Part shown: positions 1-9,200 of the stretch, one piece after another | Numbering within the stretch: the first letter of the stretch is position 1 | Layout of the letters: each line of letters opens with the position of its first letter | Assembly: GCF_009674565.1 (NCBI RefSeq) | Contig: NZ_WKJL01000007.1 | Span: 149,691-213,690, forward strand | Direction of reading: 5' to 3' | Source: Duganella aquatilis | Lineage (GTDB): Bacteria; Pseudomonadota; Gammaproteobacteria; Burkholderiales; Burkholderiaceae_D | Length of the DNA stretch: 64,000 nt | Notes under the pieces: generated by a model | Database searches by the model: none | Told to the model about the DNA's origin: nothing | The model's input: the letters and a program-made list of their open reading frames with translations, nothing else | Made by a program: the position numbers and the translations under genes

Positions 1-1
1 C

Positions 2-466
2 GGCGGCCTGAACCACGAGCAAGGCGCGCATTACCTGTTCCTGCTGTGGGGCGGCATGCTGGTCGGCCGCTTCATCGGCGCCTGGGCGATGAACAAGACC
101 ACTGCCGAGCGCGTGCTGGCCTTCTGCGCAATTGGCGCCTTCATCGTCATGATGATCGCCGCGCTGGGCACCGGCAGCTTCGCCATGTGGGCGCTGATTT
201 CGGTCGGCCTATTCCATTCGGTGATGTTCCCAACCATCTTCACGCTGGGCATCAAAGGCCTGGGCCCAATGACCGAAGAAGGCGCCGGCCTGCTGATCAT
301 GGCGATCGCCGGCGGCGCGCTGGTGGTGGTGCAAGGCTGGCTGGCCGACACCGTCGGCCTGCAACACTCCTTCCTGCTGACCGCCGCGTGCGAACTGTAC
401 GTACTGTTCTACGCCGTCTGGGGATCGAAAACCACCAACGCCTTCCCGGACGAAAAAGCAGGCTGA
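2..466 (+). CDS. MFS sugar transporter, FucP/GluP-like (C-terminal part)
   Basis: The window opens inside this gene, so the start is missing; the frame is open from base 2 and ends at a TGA at 464-466. The visible 154 residues contain about four to five hydrophobic membrane segments and the run MTEEGAGLLIMAIAGGALV, followed by a W-L-A-D-x-x-G-L stretch. This is typical of the last helices of the fucose/glucose-galactose branch of the major facilitator superfamily. Such proteins are inner-membrane proton symporters for sugars. The substrate cannot be read from this fragment. A clear intrinsic terminator follows 24 bases after the stop, so this is the end of its transcription unit. Confidence 0.85.
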   Translation, partial: GGLNHEQGAHYLFLLWGGMLVGRFIGAWAMNKTTAERVLAFCAIGAFIVMMIAALGTGSFAMWALISVGLFHSVMFPTIFTLGIKGLGPMTEEGAGLLIMAIAGGALVVVQGWLADTVGLQHSFLLTAACELYVLFYAVWGSKTTNAFPDEKAG

Positions 467-489
467 GCAGCCCGCCGCACCAACACAAT

Positions 490-514
490 GCCCGCCTTGC
501 GCGGGCTTTTTTTT
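490..514 (+). terminator. Intrinsic terminator of the MFS gene
   Basis: Perfect six-base arms GCCCGC and GCGGGC enclose a five-base loop and are followed by eight T residues. It lies 24 bases after the transporter stop and marks the boundary to the AT-richer pocket downstream. Confidence 0.9.
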
Positions 515-588
515 CCAGTCATTCTGCGCTTGCGCAATCAGCAAACAACCTCTCTTGGGTATATTCTGTAAATTCGCAAGGAGGTCAT

Positions 589-801
589 ATGAAATCCGAG
601 AAAGCCGCGTTAGCTGGATTCGCAGAAGTCAGCGCGATGGCGTTGAAGATTTTTGGAAATGAGGATGCTGCCAAAGTCTGGTTAAACAGCCCGAATTATG
701 CATTCCTCGGCGTAGCGCCAATTGAATATCTGCAAACCACAAACGGACTGACACAGGTCCGCCAGGTGCTAAACACCATCGCTACAGGTGGACTAGCATG
801 A
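589..801 (+). CDS. Small DUF2384 (MbcA/ParS/Xre C-terminal) antitoxin-like protein
   Basis: A 70-residue protein starting at ATG 589 behind a near-ideal ribosome site AAGGAGGT (578-585). The signature is the run E-D-A-A-K-x-W-L-N-S-P, then G-V-A-P-I-E-Y-L-Q and a closing V-R-Q-V-L-N-T-I-A-T-G, which matches the DUF2384 toxin-binding domain found at the C-terminus of Xre/MbcA antitoxins of RES toxins. The usual N-terminal helix-turn-helix region is absent, so only the partner-binding half is present and DNA binding is doubtful. A downstream ATG overlaps the stop as ATGA (798-801), the usual arrangement with a RES toxin, but that frame closes after three codons. It is therefore probably an orphan antitoxin. 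Confidence 0.75.
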   Translation: MKSEKAALAGFAEVSAMALKIFGNEDAAKVWLNSPNYAFLGVAPIEYLQTTNGLTQVRQVLNTIATGGLA

Positions 802-909
802 GAATATAGCATCGTCAAGCATAGACATGCAATTGATAGGTTATTCGCCGACATTATGCAATATTTGAGTACTCTAACCTATTCACATCGCGTCAATCAC
901 CCATTCTAA
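798..909 (+). pseudogene. Probable remnant of a RES-domain toxin gene
   Basis: ATG at 798 overlaps the antitoxin stop. It reads Met-Arg-Ile and hits TAG at 807. In the +1 frame the sequence continues from 811 as I-V-K-H-R-H-A-I-D-R-L and stays open to a TAA at 907. Restoring two lost bases near 807-809 gives M-R-I-Y-R-I-V-K-H-R-H-A, which resembles the start of RES toxins (M-R-hydrophobic-aromatic-R-I-x-[KR]-x-[RK]-[HY]-A). The rest of the 37 or so readable codons does not look like RES, so most of the gene is deleted or decayed. The call rests on a dozen residues plus gene order. Confidence 0.4.
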
Positions 910-1204
910 TAATTCAACACCATTATCTCAACAGCGCTGGTAGGCGGCTCAGAATGGCATTTAGCTTGGGTGCAAATAAAGGAAGCTGCGCGAGCTCCCA
1001 CTTTCGTCCAAACAGACTTCAAAATTCCCTAGATGTATAAGTCAAAAATTCCAATCAATTCTTCATCGGGATGTAAGTACCGATCGTCACCAGAGATCCT
1101 GTCAAAAGCTTAAGTACAGCCAGAAACAGTCATTACCCATCAAAAAATTTTCGTAGCAAATTTAGCCTCTCCTTGCAAAAGGCTCTCAATTTTGTTCCAC
1201 AATT
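910..1204. other. Gene-poor AT-rich stretch after the toxin remnant
   Basis: Nothing convincing is seen here. One open stretch without a start (913-1030, 39 codons) exists but shows no recognised motif. The base composition is clearly more AT-rich than the rest of the window, fitting decayed or imported DNA. Confidence 0.5.
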
Positions 1205-2371
1205 CTATTTGCGCTGTTTCTGGTTTACAAAAAGGAGAGCTCGATATTTTGGCAATATGAACTCCACAGCCGGCTCAACTATGTCTTTCGGCAATTTTTT
1301 CTGGATGTAGTCTCTCGTATTCCTGTCGCAATCACCAAGGGCAGCGGCCACATTCGCCAAAACATGGTCGCGTACGATATCTAGTTGCGGCGACTTATTC
1401 GGATCGAATACCTCAGTGGGGCTGACGTCCGTCAACTTGGCACTCCTAGCAATATTCCGAACCTTTTCGTAGATTTCAGGGTAGCTTGCACCTACACCGC
1501 CCATCACTACGAGCACGCCACCGGGAGTGAGCGAGTTAGCTAAGTCCAGAAGCTCTGTCTCAAACCGCTCAGCCATCTCTGTCTGTGTTAAAAAATTGCA
1601 CATGAAGATCATGTCGTAGGCGGATGGAGCGTGAACACCTTCTTCATACGCTATTTTAAATGCAGCGGCGCTGCTGATGTACTCATCGGCCGAATCAAAC
1701 TCATGTCTGATCCAGTGTGCCCGCTCTGCGACCGCTTCATTATGGCGGGTTTTTACCTTGAAGCCTGAAAGATCGTGAATTGCACGCTGAAATGGCAAAG
1801 CCATTGGATTGGTTTCTTGCCGCGCCAACATTAAGTACTCAGAAAGGTAGTGAAGTGTTCGGTCCCATGCATCTCCACGCTCAAGCGAATCGGCAACTTT
1901 GACATTCGCGACTTCAACTTCACCTCGGGCCGGCCACTCATGCAACATTGCATAAAAGTCGCGCGTTGCATACAAAGCAGGCGCAGGTCCCGAACCCACC
2001 TCTAAAATACTTACGCGCGTTTTCCTGATTGGAAGTCGGCCCACTCGCAAAAGATATTCAAGTACCTGCATGATGCGGCCATATCGATCAACGAGGTGAA
2101 GTCCTGCGTACGCGATTGCCTCACTTGGTTGCTGAAAACTTAAGCTATCGCAACTGCGAAGTACGTCCGGCAGCTTTTCAGCGAGTTCGGACTTGGAGGC
2201 GCTCTCTGCATAATCGAGCCATAACTGGCTAACGGCCTGCCCCAGAGTGGATGTGCGAACTCGCCCAACACCGCTGTTCTTGACCCAAATCATAAAGTCA
2301 TCGGCTGAGTTACGTTCCCACCGTGAGGCAATAAAAGGTTGTTGCTGCATATTCGCTTTAGCTTGGCTCAC
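1205..2371 (-). CDS. Putative SAM-dependent methyltransferase-like protein
   Basis: A 388-residue cytosolic protein of unknown role. I start it at GTG 2371, which has an AAGGA ribosome site eight bases upstream; a GTG at 2395 has no such site and would lie almost at the predicted transcription start. A Rossmann-like motif I is seen near residue 125 (S-I-L-E-V-G-S-G-P-A-P-A-L-Y). Near residue 252 there is Y-D-M-I-F-M-C-N-F-L, and near 280 L-T-P-G-G-V-L-V-V-M-G-G, the order expected of class I methyltransferases. No substrate motif is recognised. Codon use and GC are unlike the neighbours, so it is probably horizontally acquired. It could be an RNA methyltransferase of the broad Rsm22-like type or an accessory defence gene; neither can be shown. 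Confidence 0.6.
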   Translation of the reverse strand: MSQAKANMQQQPFIASRWERNSADDFMIWVKNSGVGRVRTSTLGQAVSQLWLDYAESASKSELAEKLPDVLRSCDSLSFQQPSEAIAYAGLHLVDRYGRIMQVLEYLLRVGRLPIRKTRVSILEVGSGPAPALYATRDFYAMLHEWPARGEVEVANVKVADSLERGDAWDRTLHYLSEYLMLARQETNPMALPFQRAIHDLSGFKVKTRHNEAVAERAHWIRHEFDSADEYISSAAAFKIAYEEGVHAPSAYDMIFMCNFLTQTEMAERFETELLDLANSLTPGGVLVVMGGVGASYPEIYEKVRNIARSAKLTDVSPTEVFDPNKSPQLDIVRDHVLANVAAALGDCDRNTRDYIQKKLPKDIVEPAVEFILPKYRALLFVNQKQRK

Positions 2372-2397
2372 GTTTATTTTCCTTGAGAATGGCACAA

Positions 2398-2425
2398 ATT
2401 GTATCGTTTACGTCGATAATATTAA
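2398..2425 (-). promoter_or_regulatory. Candidate promoter of the methyltransferase-like gene
   Basis: On the minus strand TACAAT (2398-2403) is preceded at 16 bases by TTAATA (2420-2425). The -10 box matches the consensus at five of six bases, the -35 at about three. It sits correctly for a start codon at 2371. Confidence 0.35.
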
Positions 2426-2849
2426 TTTTCCTACCGCCCCTCGCAGCGAATGCTAAGGATAGTAACTAGCCAAATTCTTGCCCGGAATTAGGCTAGAGAG
2501 TTTCCGCTTACGACCATTTGCAAGAGCTAACTGATACTCCAGCAGAAAATGGACAGCCATCCTAGCAGTAATGATGACTTATCCTGCTTCGGACGAAAGT
2601 AGATATTTGCGCTACCGTAGTTCACTTAACCGACACCCAAACCTACTAATAACTCTGCCCCCACGTGTCAGAGTGGTTGAGATAGTGACGGTAAATTATG
2701 GAAATCAGTGCTGTGACTTATGAGAATGGGTAGTTGCAACCACCATTATTACCCCTGATACTGATATCCGTCATTCTTTCTGAAAAGCGGCTATCTACAA
2801 TCCCAAGGTCAGCACTTTGTGAGCCCATTTTCTTTTGATCCACGCCTCA
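2426..2849. other. Intergenic AT-rich region with no recognised gene
   Basis: About 420 bases between the methyltransferase-like gene and the sensor kinase. No start codon with ribosome site and no RNA gene or strong hairpin was seen. The composition remains AT-rich up to the kinase stop, where it switches abruptly to high GC, which marks the right edge of the accessory pocket. Confidence 0.5.
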
Positions 2850-4247
2850 TTAAGCAGTCCTCGGCAGAAAAAGCGTGAATCTAGCTCCGCCTGTGGCGAC
2901 GTTTTCAGCTTCGATGCGGCCGCCGTAAGCTTGCATGATGGCTTGCGAGAGGGCCAGTCCGAGGCCGACGCCGTCTACTTCGCCGGCGCGGGCGCCGCTG
3001 CCGCGGAAGAAGCGTTCGAACAGGAACGGCAGCTCGCTTTCCGCAATGCCCAAGCCCTGGTCTTCCACCGACAAGGTCACGCCTTGCGCGCCGCGCTGGA
3101 TGCGGACGGTGACGTGGCCGTCGGCCGGCGAGAATTTCAGCGCATTTTCCAGCAGGTTGCGCAGCACCAGGCTGACCGGCGCACGGTCGACCTGCGCCGC
3201 TTCCGCCAGCGCGTCCTGCAGGATGATGTCGATGCGGCGTTCAGCGGCCGGCGCGTTCAGGCGCTGGATGGTTTCCTTCGCCAGCGCTGACAGCGACGCC
3301 AATTCCACCTGCGCCAGCTGCTGGCCGGCGTCCAGCCGCGCCAGCATCAGCAGCTCTTCCACCAGCATGGTCAGCCCACCGACTTCGGCCAGGCAGGAGC
3401 GCAGCGCGACGACATATTCTTCGTTCGAACGCGGCCGGCGCAACGTGATTTCAATTTCCGTGCGCAGCCGCGACAACGGCGAACGCAGTTCGTGCGAAGC
3501 ATCCGCTGTAAACCGACGCTGCGCTTCGAATGCTTGTTCGATGCGGTCCAGCATGGCGTTCAGCGTATCGGCAAGATGGCCGATCTCGTCATCGCCGCCG
3601 GGATGCGGCAGACGCCGGTCCAGGCTGCTGTCGCCGATCTTGCGCGCCTGGTCGACGATGTTCTCCATCGCCACAAAGGTTTTGCGCGACAAGCGGTCGC
3701 CGGCCCAGCCGACCAGCGCCAGCAAGGCGGTCGCCATCACCGTGAACAGGATCGCCGCCGATTGCAGGATCTGGTCCGCATCGTCCAGCGAACCGGCCAC
3801 CTGCACCGCGTAGCGCTGGCCGTCGACCAGCGCCGGCACCGATACCATGCGCAGCGGTTCTTCGCGCGCATCGGGCAAGGTGGCGAAGGCGGTTTCGCCG
3901 GCCGCCAGTTGTTCCAGCAGACGCGGCGGGAACGGCAGCACATCGTTGCCGAGATTGGCGCTGCGTGCCAGCACCCTGCCCTGGCCGTCGATGATCTGCA
4001 CCAGCCGGTCCAGCCGCGTCAGCGACAGCGGCGCGCTGCCGGCCGGCGCTTCGTGCACGCGGATGGCCGTGGCGCGCGTGTCGGTCAGCATGCCGACTTC
4101 CGTGTCGGCCAGCGCCAGCAGCGCCGAGTCGAGCTGCCCGCGTACCGAGCGCGACAACTGCCACCAGCCTGCCGCCGCTATCGCGCCGACGGTGGCCACG
4201 GTGGCCATCAAGTGAATCAGTACCAGCCGGCGGCGCAGGCTAAGCAT
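2850..4247 (-). CDS. Heavy-metal-type two-component sensor histidine kinase
   Basis: A 465-residue inner-membrane kinase. Residues about 1-30 and 160-185 are membrane segments that bracket a periplasmic sensor part of about 130 residues, followed by HAMP. The phosphoacceptor box reads F-T-A-D-A-S-H-E-L-R-S-P-L near residue 245. The ATP-binding part has N-L-L-E-N-A-L-K-F-S, D-Q-G-L-G-I and G-V-G-L-G-L-A-L. It overlaps the regulator gene upstream by eight bases and is presumably translated together with it. Location next to an RND metal-efflux operon points to a CzcS/CusS-like sensor of excess metal; the metal itself cannot be read. Confidence 0.9.
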   Translation of the reverse strand: MLSLRRRLVLIHLMATVATVGAIAAAGWWQLSRSVRGQLDSALLALADTEVGMLTDTRATAIRVHEAPAGSAPLSLTRLDRLVQIIDGQGRVLARSANLGNDVLPFPPRLLEQLAAGETAFATLPDAREEPLRMVSVPALVDGQRYAVQVAGSLDDADQILQSAAILFTVMATALLALVGWAGDRLSRKTFVAMENIVDQARKIGDSSLDRRLPHPGGDDEIGHLADTLNAMLDRIEQAFEAQRRFTADASHELRSPLSRLRTEIEITLRRPRSNEEYVVALRSCLAEVGGLTMLVEELLMLARLDAGQQLAQVELASLSALAKETIQRLNAPAAERRIDIILQDALAEAAQVDRAPVSLVLRNLLENALKFSPADGHVTVRIQRGAQGVTLSVEDQGLGIAESELPFLFERFFRGSGARAGEVDGVGLGLALSQAIMQAYGGRIEAENVATGGARFTLFLPRTA

Positions 4248-4923
4248 CCGACTCTCCCGGAGCCGCCAGGCGGAAGCCGCGTCCGCGCACTGTGGCGATC
4301 AACGGTTCGTTGCCCGGCGCATCAACCTTGCGGCGCAGGTTTTTCATGTGGACGTCGATCAGGTTGTCGATGGCGATCAGGTCAGCATGCCAGACGTGTT
4401 CCGCCAGTTGCAAGCGGCTGACCACCTCGCCCACGTGCTGCACGAGGAAATCGAGAATCGCGTACTCCTTCGGCGTCAGGTCCAGGCTGGCGCCGCCGCG
4501 ATGCACCGCATGCGTCTGCGGATCGATGCTCAGGTCGGCCACTTGCAGCAGCACCGGCTGCGTGCGCACCGAGCGTCGCAGCAGCGCCCGCACGCGCGCC
4601 AGCAATTCATCGAATTCAAACGGTTTGGTCAGGTAATCGTCGGCGCCGGTGTTCAGGCCGGTGATGCGGTCGGCGACGGCGTCGCGCGCGGTCAGCATCA
4701 GCACCGGCGTCTGCAGGCCGCGACGGCGCCATTCGCCGCACAGCGTGACGCCATCCTTGCCCGGCAACATCCAGTCGAGGATGGCCAGATCGGCGCGCGC
4801 CAGGTCGGCGGCCTCCACGTCCTGCGCCGCATGGGCGACCGTGACCGTGTAGCCCTCTTCCTCCAGGCCGCGCGCGAGCAGCCGCGCTGCCTTGTGATCG
4901 TCTTCCACCAACAATATCTGCAT
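4240..4923 (-). CDS. OmpR-family response regulator
   Basis: 227 residues: an N-terminal receiver domain with the acidic pocket V-E-D-D (residues 6-9), phospho-acceptor Asp in A-I-L-D-W-M-L-P-G and Lys in L-T-K-P-F, then a winged-helix effector domain ending G-R-G-F-R-L. It is the first gene of a kinase operon transcribed away from the efflux genes. It most likely activates both units from the shared 183-base intergenic region, which contains an inverted repeat (4974-4993). Confidence 0.93.
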   Translation of the reverse strand: MQILLVEDDHKAARLLARGLEEEGYTVTVAHAAQDVEAADLARADLAILDWMLPGKDGVTLCGEWRRRGLQTPVLMLTARDAVADRITGLNTGADDYLTKPFEFDELLARVRALLRRSVRTQPVLLQVADLSIDPQTHAVHRGGASLDLTPKEYAILDFLVQHVGEVVSRLQLAEHVWHADLIAIDNLIDVHMKNLRRKVDAPGNEPLIATVRGRGFRLAAPGESDA

Positions 4924-4973
4924 GTATGCCCTCGCCTAGACGGCCAGAGTATAGCAGCGGCACGGCCCGCCTT

Positions 4974-4993
4974 TCCTGAAGAAGAATTCAGGA
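4974..4993. promoter_or_regulatory. Inverted repeat, candidate operator of the metal regulator
   Basis: Perfect seven-base arms TCCTGAA and TTCAGGA flank a six-base spacer in the divergent region between the regulator (start 4923) and the adaptor gene (start 5107). No T-run follows, so it is not a terminator. Location suggests a binding site for the OmpR-type regulator; this is inference. Confidence 0.45.
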
Positions 4994-5106
4994 TGCAGTG
5001 CAGCAAATTTCCGTACCATGGCGTCACTTTCCAGCCTTTCCAACCATGACCGCATCCCCACCGAGGGAGGCAGGCCGCGCTTTGCCCGGCGTTCCGGAGA
5101 ATCATC

Positions 5107-6234
5107 ATGAAACTAGCCACCCTGACCAAACTGATTTTGCTCGGCCTGCTGGGCCTGGCCGCGCTGCGCCTCTACGGCTCGAACGCCAAGCAGGCGCCGG
5201 CCGCCGAGGATGTGCCATCGCTGGTGCATGAAGGCGACCTGCTGCGCATTCCGGAAAAATCACCGTTGAGACGCTCGCTGGTGATCGCCGCCATCGCCGA
5301 GCAAAGCATCGCCGCGCCTATCACGCTACCGGCGCTGGTGGAAGCGGATCCGGCTCGCCTGGTGAAAGTCACGCCGCCGCTGGCCGGCCGCATCGTCAGC
5401 CTGAACAAGCAGCTGGGCGACGAGGTCAAGGCTGGCGAAGTGCTGTTCACCATCGATGCGCCGGACATGGCGCAGGCTGGCGCCGACAACGCCAAGGCAC
5501 AATCGGCGCTGTCGCTGGCGCAGCGCAATCTGGCGCGCCAGCACGAGCTGGCACAAGGCGATATCGCCGCCAAGCGCGACGTCGAGCAGGCCCAGGGCGA
5601 TTTCGACAGCGCAGCCGCTGAAGCCGCCCGCGCAGCCGCCCGGCTGGCGCAACTGGGCGCGCACGGCGGCGGCAATGCCGGCGCCGGCCGCATCGCCGTG
5701 CGCTCGCCGATTGCCGGCCGCGTGGTCGAACTGTCGGCCGCCGCCGGCGCCTACTGGAACGACGCCACCGCTTCCCTGATGACCATCGCCGACCTGTCCA
5801 AGGTCTTCATCAGCGCCAACGCGCAGGAGAAAGACCTGGCGCAGCTGTACGTCGGCCAGCAGGCCAGCGTCAAGCTGGACGCCTGGCCGGCGCCGGTGAC
5901 CGGCCAGGTGCGCTACATCGGCGAAATGCTGGACGCCGACACCCGCACCATCAAGGTCCGCCTGCCCTTCGACAACCATGACGGCCATCTGAAACCCGGC
6001 ATGTTCGCCGAAGCCACGCTACTGGCGCGTCCGCACAACGGCATGCTGGTGCCGATGACAGCCGTGATCCAGAACGGCTTCGCCAGCCGCGCCTTTGTCG
6101 AAGTCAAGCCATGGCAATTCGAACCGCGCGAACTGAAGCTGGGGGCGCAGATCGGCGAACAAGTGGAAGTGCTGTCCGGCCTGAAAGCCGGCGAGCGCAT
6201 CGTCACCAAGGATGGAGTGCTGCTCAATGATTGA
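5107..6234 (+). CDS. RND efflux periplasmic adaptor (CzcB/CusB type)
   Basis: 375 residues beginning with an N-terminal membrane anchor or signal segment (residues 5-20). It contains the split lipoyl/barrel-sandwich halves (P-P-L-A-G-R-I-V-S-L-N-K-Q-L-G-D near 95 and I-A-V-R-S-P-I-A-G-R-V-V near 195), an Ala-rich alpha-hairpin between them, and a beta-barrel part. These are hallmarks of membrane fusion proteins that join an inner-membrane RND pump to an outer-membrane channel. GGAGA precedes the ATG. Its stop overlaps the pump start by eight bases, so translation is coupled. No Met-rich copper region is evident, so a CzcB-like role is a little more likely than CusB. Confidence 0.88.
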   Translation: MKLATLTKLILLGLLGLAALRLYGSNAKQAPAAEDVPSLVHEGDLLRIPEKSPLRRSLVIAAIAEQSIAAPITLPALVEADPARLVKVTPPLAGRIVSLNKQLGDEVKAGEVLFTIDAPDMAQAGADNAKAQSALSLAQRNLARQHELAQGDIAAKRDVEQAQGDFDSAAAEAARAAARLAQLGAHGGGNAGAGRIAVRSPIAGRVVELSAAAGAYWNDATASLMTIADLSKVFISANAQEKDLAQLYVGQQASVKLDAWPAPVTGQVRYIGEMLDADTRTIKVRLPFDNHDGHLKPGMFAEATLLARPHNGMLVPMTAVIQNGFASRAFVEVKPWQFEPRELKLGAQIGEQVEVLSGLKAGERIVTKDGVLLND

Positions 6235-9200
6235 ACGTCTGGTTACCCTGTGCTTTAACCGGCGCGGCATCGTCTCGCTGATTTTCCTGCTGGTGGCGCT
6301 GTATGGCGGCTACTGCTGGAGCCAGCTGCCGCTGGAAGCCTATCCCGATATCGCCGACGTCACCTCGCAAGTGGTCACGCAGGTCAACGGCCTGGCCGCC
6401 GAGGAAGTCGAACAGCAGATCACCATTCCGCTGGAACGCGAGATCATGGGCACGCCTGGCATGCATGTAATGCGTTCGAAGTCCACCTTCGGCCTGTCGC
6501 TGATCACCGTGGTGTTCCAGGACGGCGCGGAAGACTACTGGTCGCGCCAGCGCCTGCAGGAGCGCATTGCCGGCGTGTCGCTGCCGTATGGCGCGCAACC
6601 GTCGCTTGACGCGCTGACCTCGCCCATCGGCGAAATCTACCGCTACACGCTGGAATCGAAGAGCCAGGATCTGCGCGCGCTATCCGAATTGCAGCGCTGG
6701 GTCGTGATCCCGCGCCTGAAGCAGGCCAGCGGCGTGGTCGATGTCGGCAATTTCGGCGGCCTGACCACGCAGTTCCTGCTGGAGTTCGATCCGGCCAAGC
6801 TGTCCAAGTACAACCTGTCGCTGGCGCAGATCACGCAGGCGATTGCGGCCAATAACGCCAACGCCGGCGGCAGCATCCTGACGCGCGGCCAGCAAGGGCT
6901 GGTGGTGCGCGGCGTCGGCCTGATTCACAGCCTGGATGATCTGGGCAACGTGGTGGTCACGCAGAAGAACGGCGTGCCGGTGCTGGTCAAAGACCTCGGC
7001 AACGTCACGCTCGGCAACCAGGAACGCCATGGGGTTCTGGGCAAGGACAAGGTGTCGGACACCGTTTCCGGCATCGTGCTGCTGCTGAAGAACGAGAATC
7101 CGTCGCGCGTGATCGCCGGCGTGCACGAGGCAGTGCAGGACCTCAACGACCACCTGCTGCCGAAAGACGTCAAGGTCGTGCCCTATATGGACCGCAGCAC
7201 ACTGGTGGACGCCACCGTGCACACGGTCGGCAAGACGCTGATCGAAGGCGTGGTGCTGGTGACGCTGGTGATGGTGCTGTTCCTCGGCAGCCCGCGCGCG
7301 GCGCTGATCGCGGCGTCGGCGATTCCCGTGTCGCTGATGGCGGCCTTCATCCTGATGCACCACTTTAAAATTCCGGCCAACCTGCTGTCGCTGGGAGCGA
7401 TTGACTTCGGCATCATCGTCGATGGCGCCATCTTCGTGCTGGAAGCCATTCTGCTTCAGCGCGAGAAACAGCCGGACGGCCTGCTGTCGGCCAAAGACGC
7501 CATGAAGGCCACGCTGCAAGTGATGCGCCCGACCTGCTTCGGCATGCTGGTCATCATGATCGCCTACCTGCCGTTGTTTGCCTTCCAGCGCATCGAATAC
7601 AAGCTGTTCTCGCCGATGGCGTTTGCGGTCGGCTTCGCGCTGCTCGGTGCGCTGCTGATGACCATGATGCTGATCCCCGGCTTGGCCTACTGGGCCTTCC
7701 GCAAGCCGCGCAAGATCTTCCACAATCCGGTGCTGGGATGGCTGATGCCGCGCTACGAAGCGCTGCTGCAACGGCTGGTCGGCAAGTCGAAGCTGGTGCT
7801 GGCCGTGGCTGGCGCCACGCTGGTGGCGGTGATCGTGGTCGGCGGCGCCATCGGCCGCGACTTTTTGCCGACGCTGGACGAAGGCTCGATCTGGTTGCAG
7901 GTCACGCTCCCACCCGGCATTTCGCTGACCAAGGCAACGCAGATGGCGGACGCGCTGCGCGACGCCACCTTGCAGGAACCGCAGGTGGCTCACGTGGTCA
8001 CGCAGTTGGGCCGCAATGACGAAGGCACCGATCCGTTCACGCCGTCGCACATCGAATGCGCGGTGACTTTGCAGCCCTACGACAAATGGCCGTCCGGCAT
8101 GAGCAAGCAGGACTTGATCGACAAGCTGGCGGCGCGCTACAAGCAGTTGCCGCGCACCGACGTCGGCTTCTCGCAGCCGATGATCGACGGCGTACTGGAC
8201 AAGCTGGCCGGCGCGCACAGCGATCTGGTGGTCAAAGTGTATGGCGACGATTTCCACGCCACCCGCAAGCTGGCCAGTTCAGTCGAAAAACTGCTGCGCA
8301 GCGTGCCTGGCGCGGAAGATGTGATCATCGACCAGGAACCGCCGCTGCCGCAGGTGCGCATCGACGTTGACCGCGCCGCGGCGGCCCGCCTCGGCATCAA
8401 TGTCTCCGACGTGATGGCGCTGATCCAGACCGGCATCGGCGGCAGCCCGGTCGCGCAAGTCTACGTGGATGACCGCAGCTACGACGTGGCGGCGCGCTTC
8501 AGCGGCCCGACGCGCAACGATCCGCAGGCGATCGGCGATCTGGTGCTGAACGCCGCCAACGGCGCCCACGTGGCGCTGGCGCAGGTGGCGCACATCCGCC
8601 TGGCGGAGGGCGAAACCACCATCACGCGCGAGATGAACCGGCGTCACCTGACGGTGCGCACCAATCTGCGCGGCCGCGATCTGTCGTCCTTCCTGGCCGA
8701 GGCGCAGGGCCGCATCCAGCGCGAGATTCCGTATGACCATGCGCGCTACCAGATCACCTGGGGCGGCCAGTTCGAGAACCAGCAGCGCGCGCAGGCGCGT
8801 CTGGCGGTGATCGTGCCGGCGGTGCTGGCGCTGATGTTTGTGATGCTGTTCTCGGAGTTCGGCAATCTGCGTCAGCCGGGACTGATACTGCTGGCGGTGC
8901 CGCTGTCGCTGCTGGGCGGACTGGTGGCCTTGCAGATGCGCGGCATGACGCTCAACGTGTCGTCGGCGGTGGGCTTCATCGCGCTGTTTGGCGTGTCGGT
9001 GCTGAACGCGGTGGTGATGCTGGCCAACCTGAACCGCTGGCGCGCGCTGCTGCCGGACGATCTGCGCACGGCAGTCATCAACGGCGCCCGCGAGCGCGTG
9101 CGGCCGGTGCTCACCACCGCCACCGTCGCCGCGCTGGGCCTGGTGCCGGCGGCGCTGGCGCACGGCCTGGGCAGCGACGTCCAGCGTCCGCTCGCCACCG

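Noticed and set aside
913..1030. Thirty-nine-codon open stretch after the toxin remnant
   Set aside because: There is no start codon or ribosome site, and it shows no similarity to RES C-termini that I can recognise.
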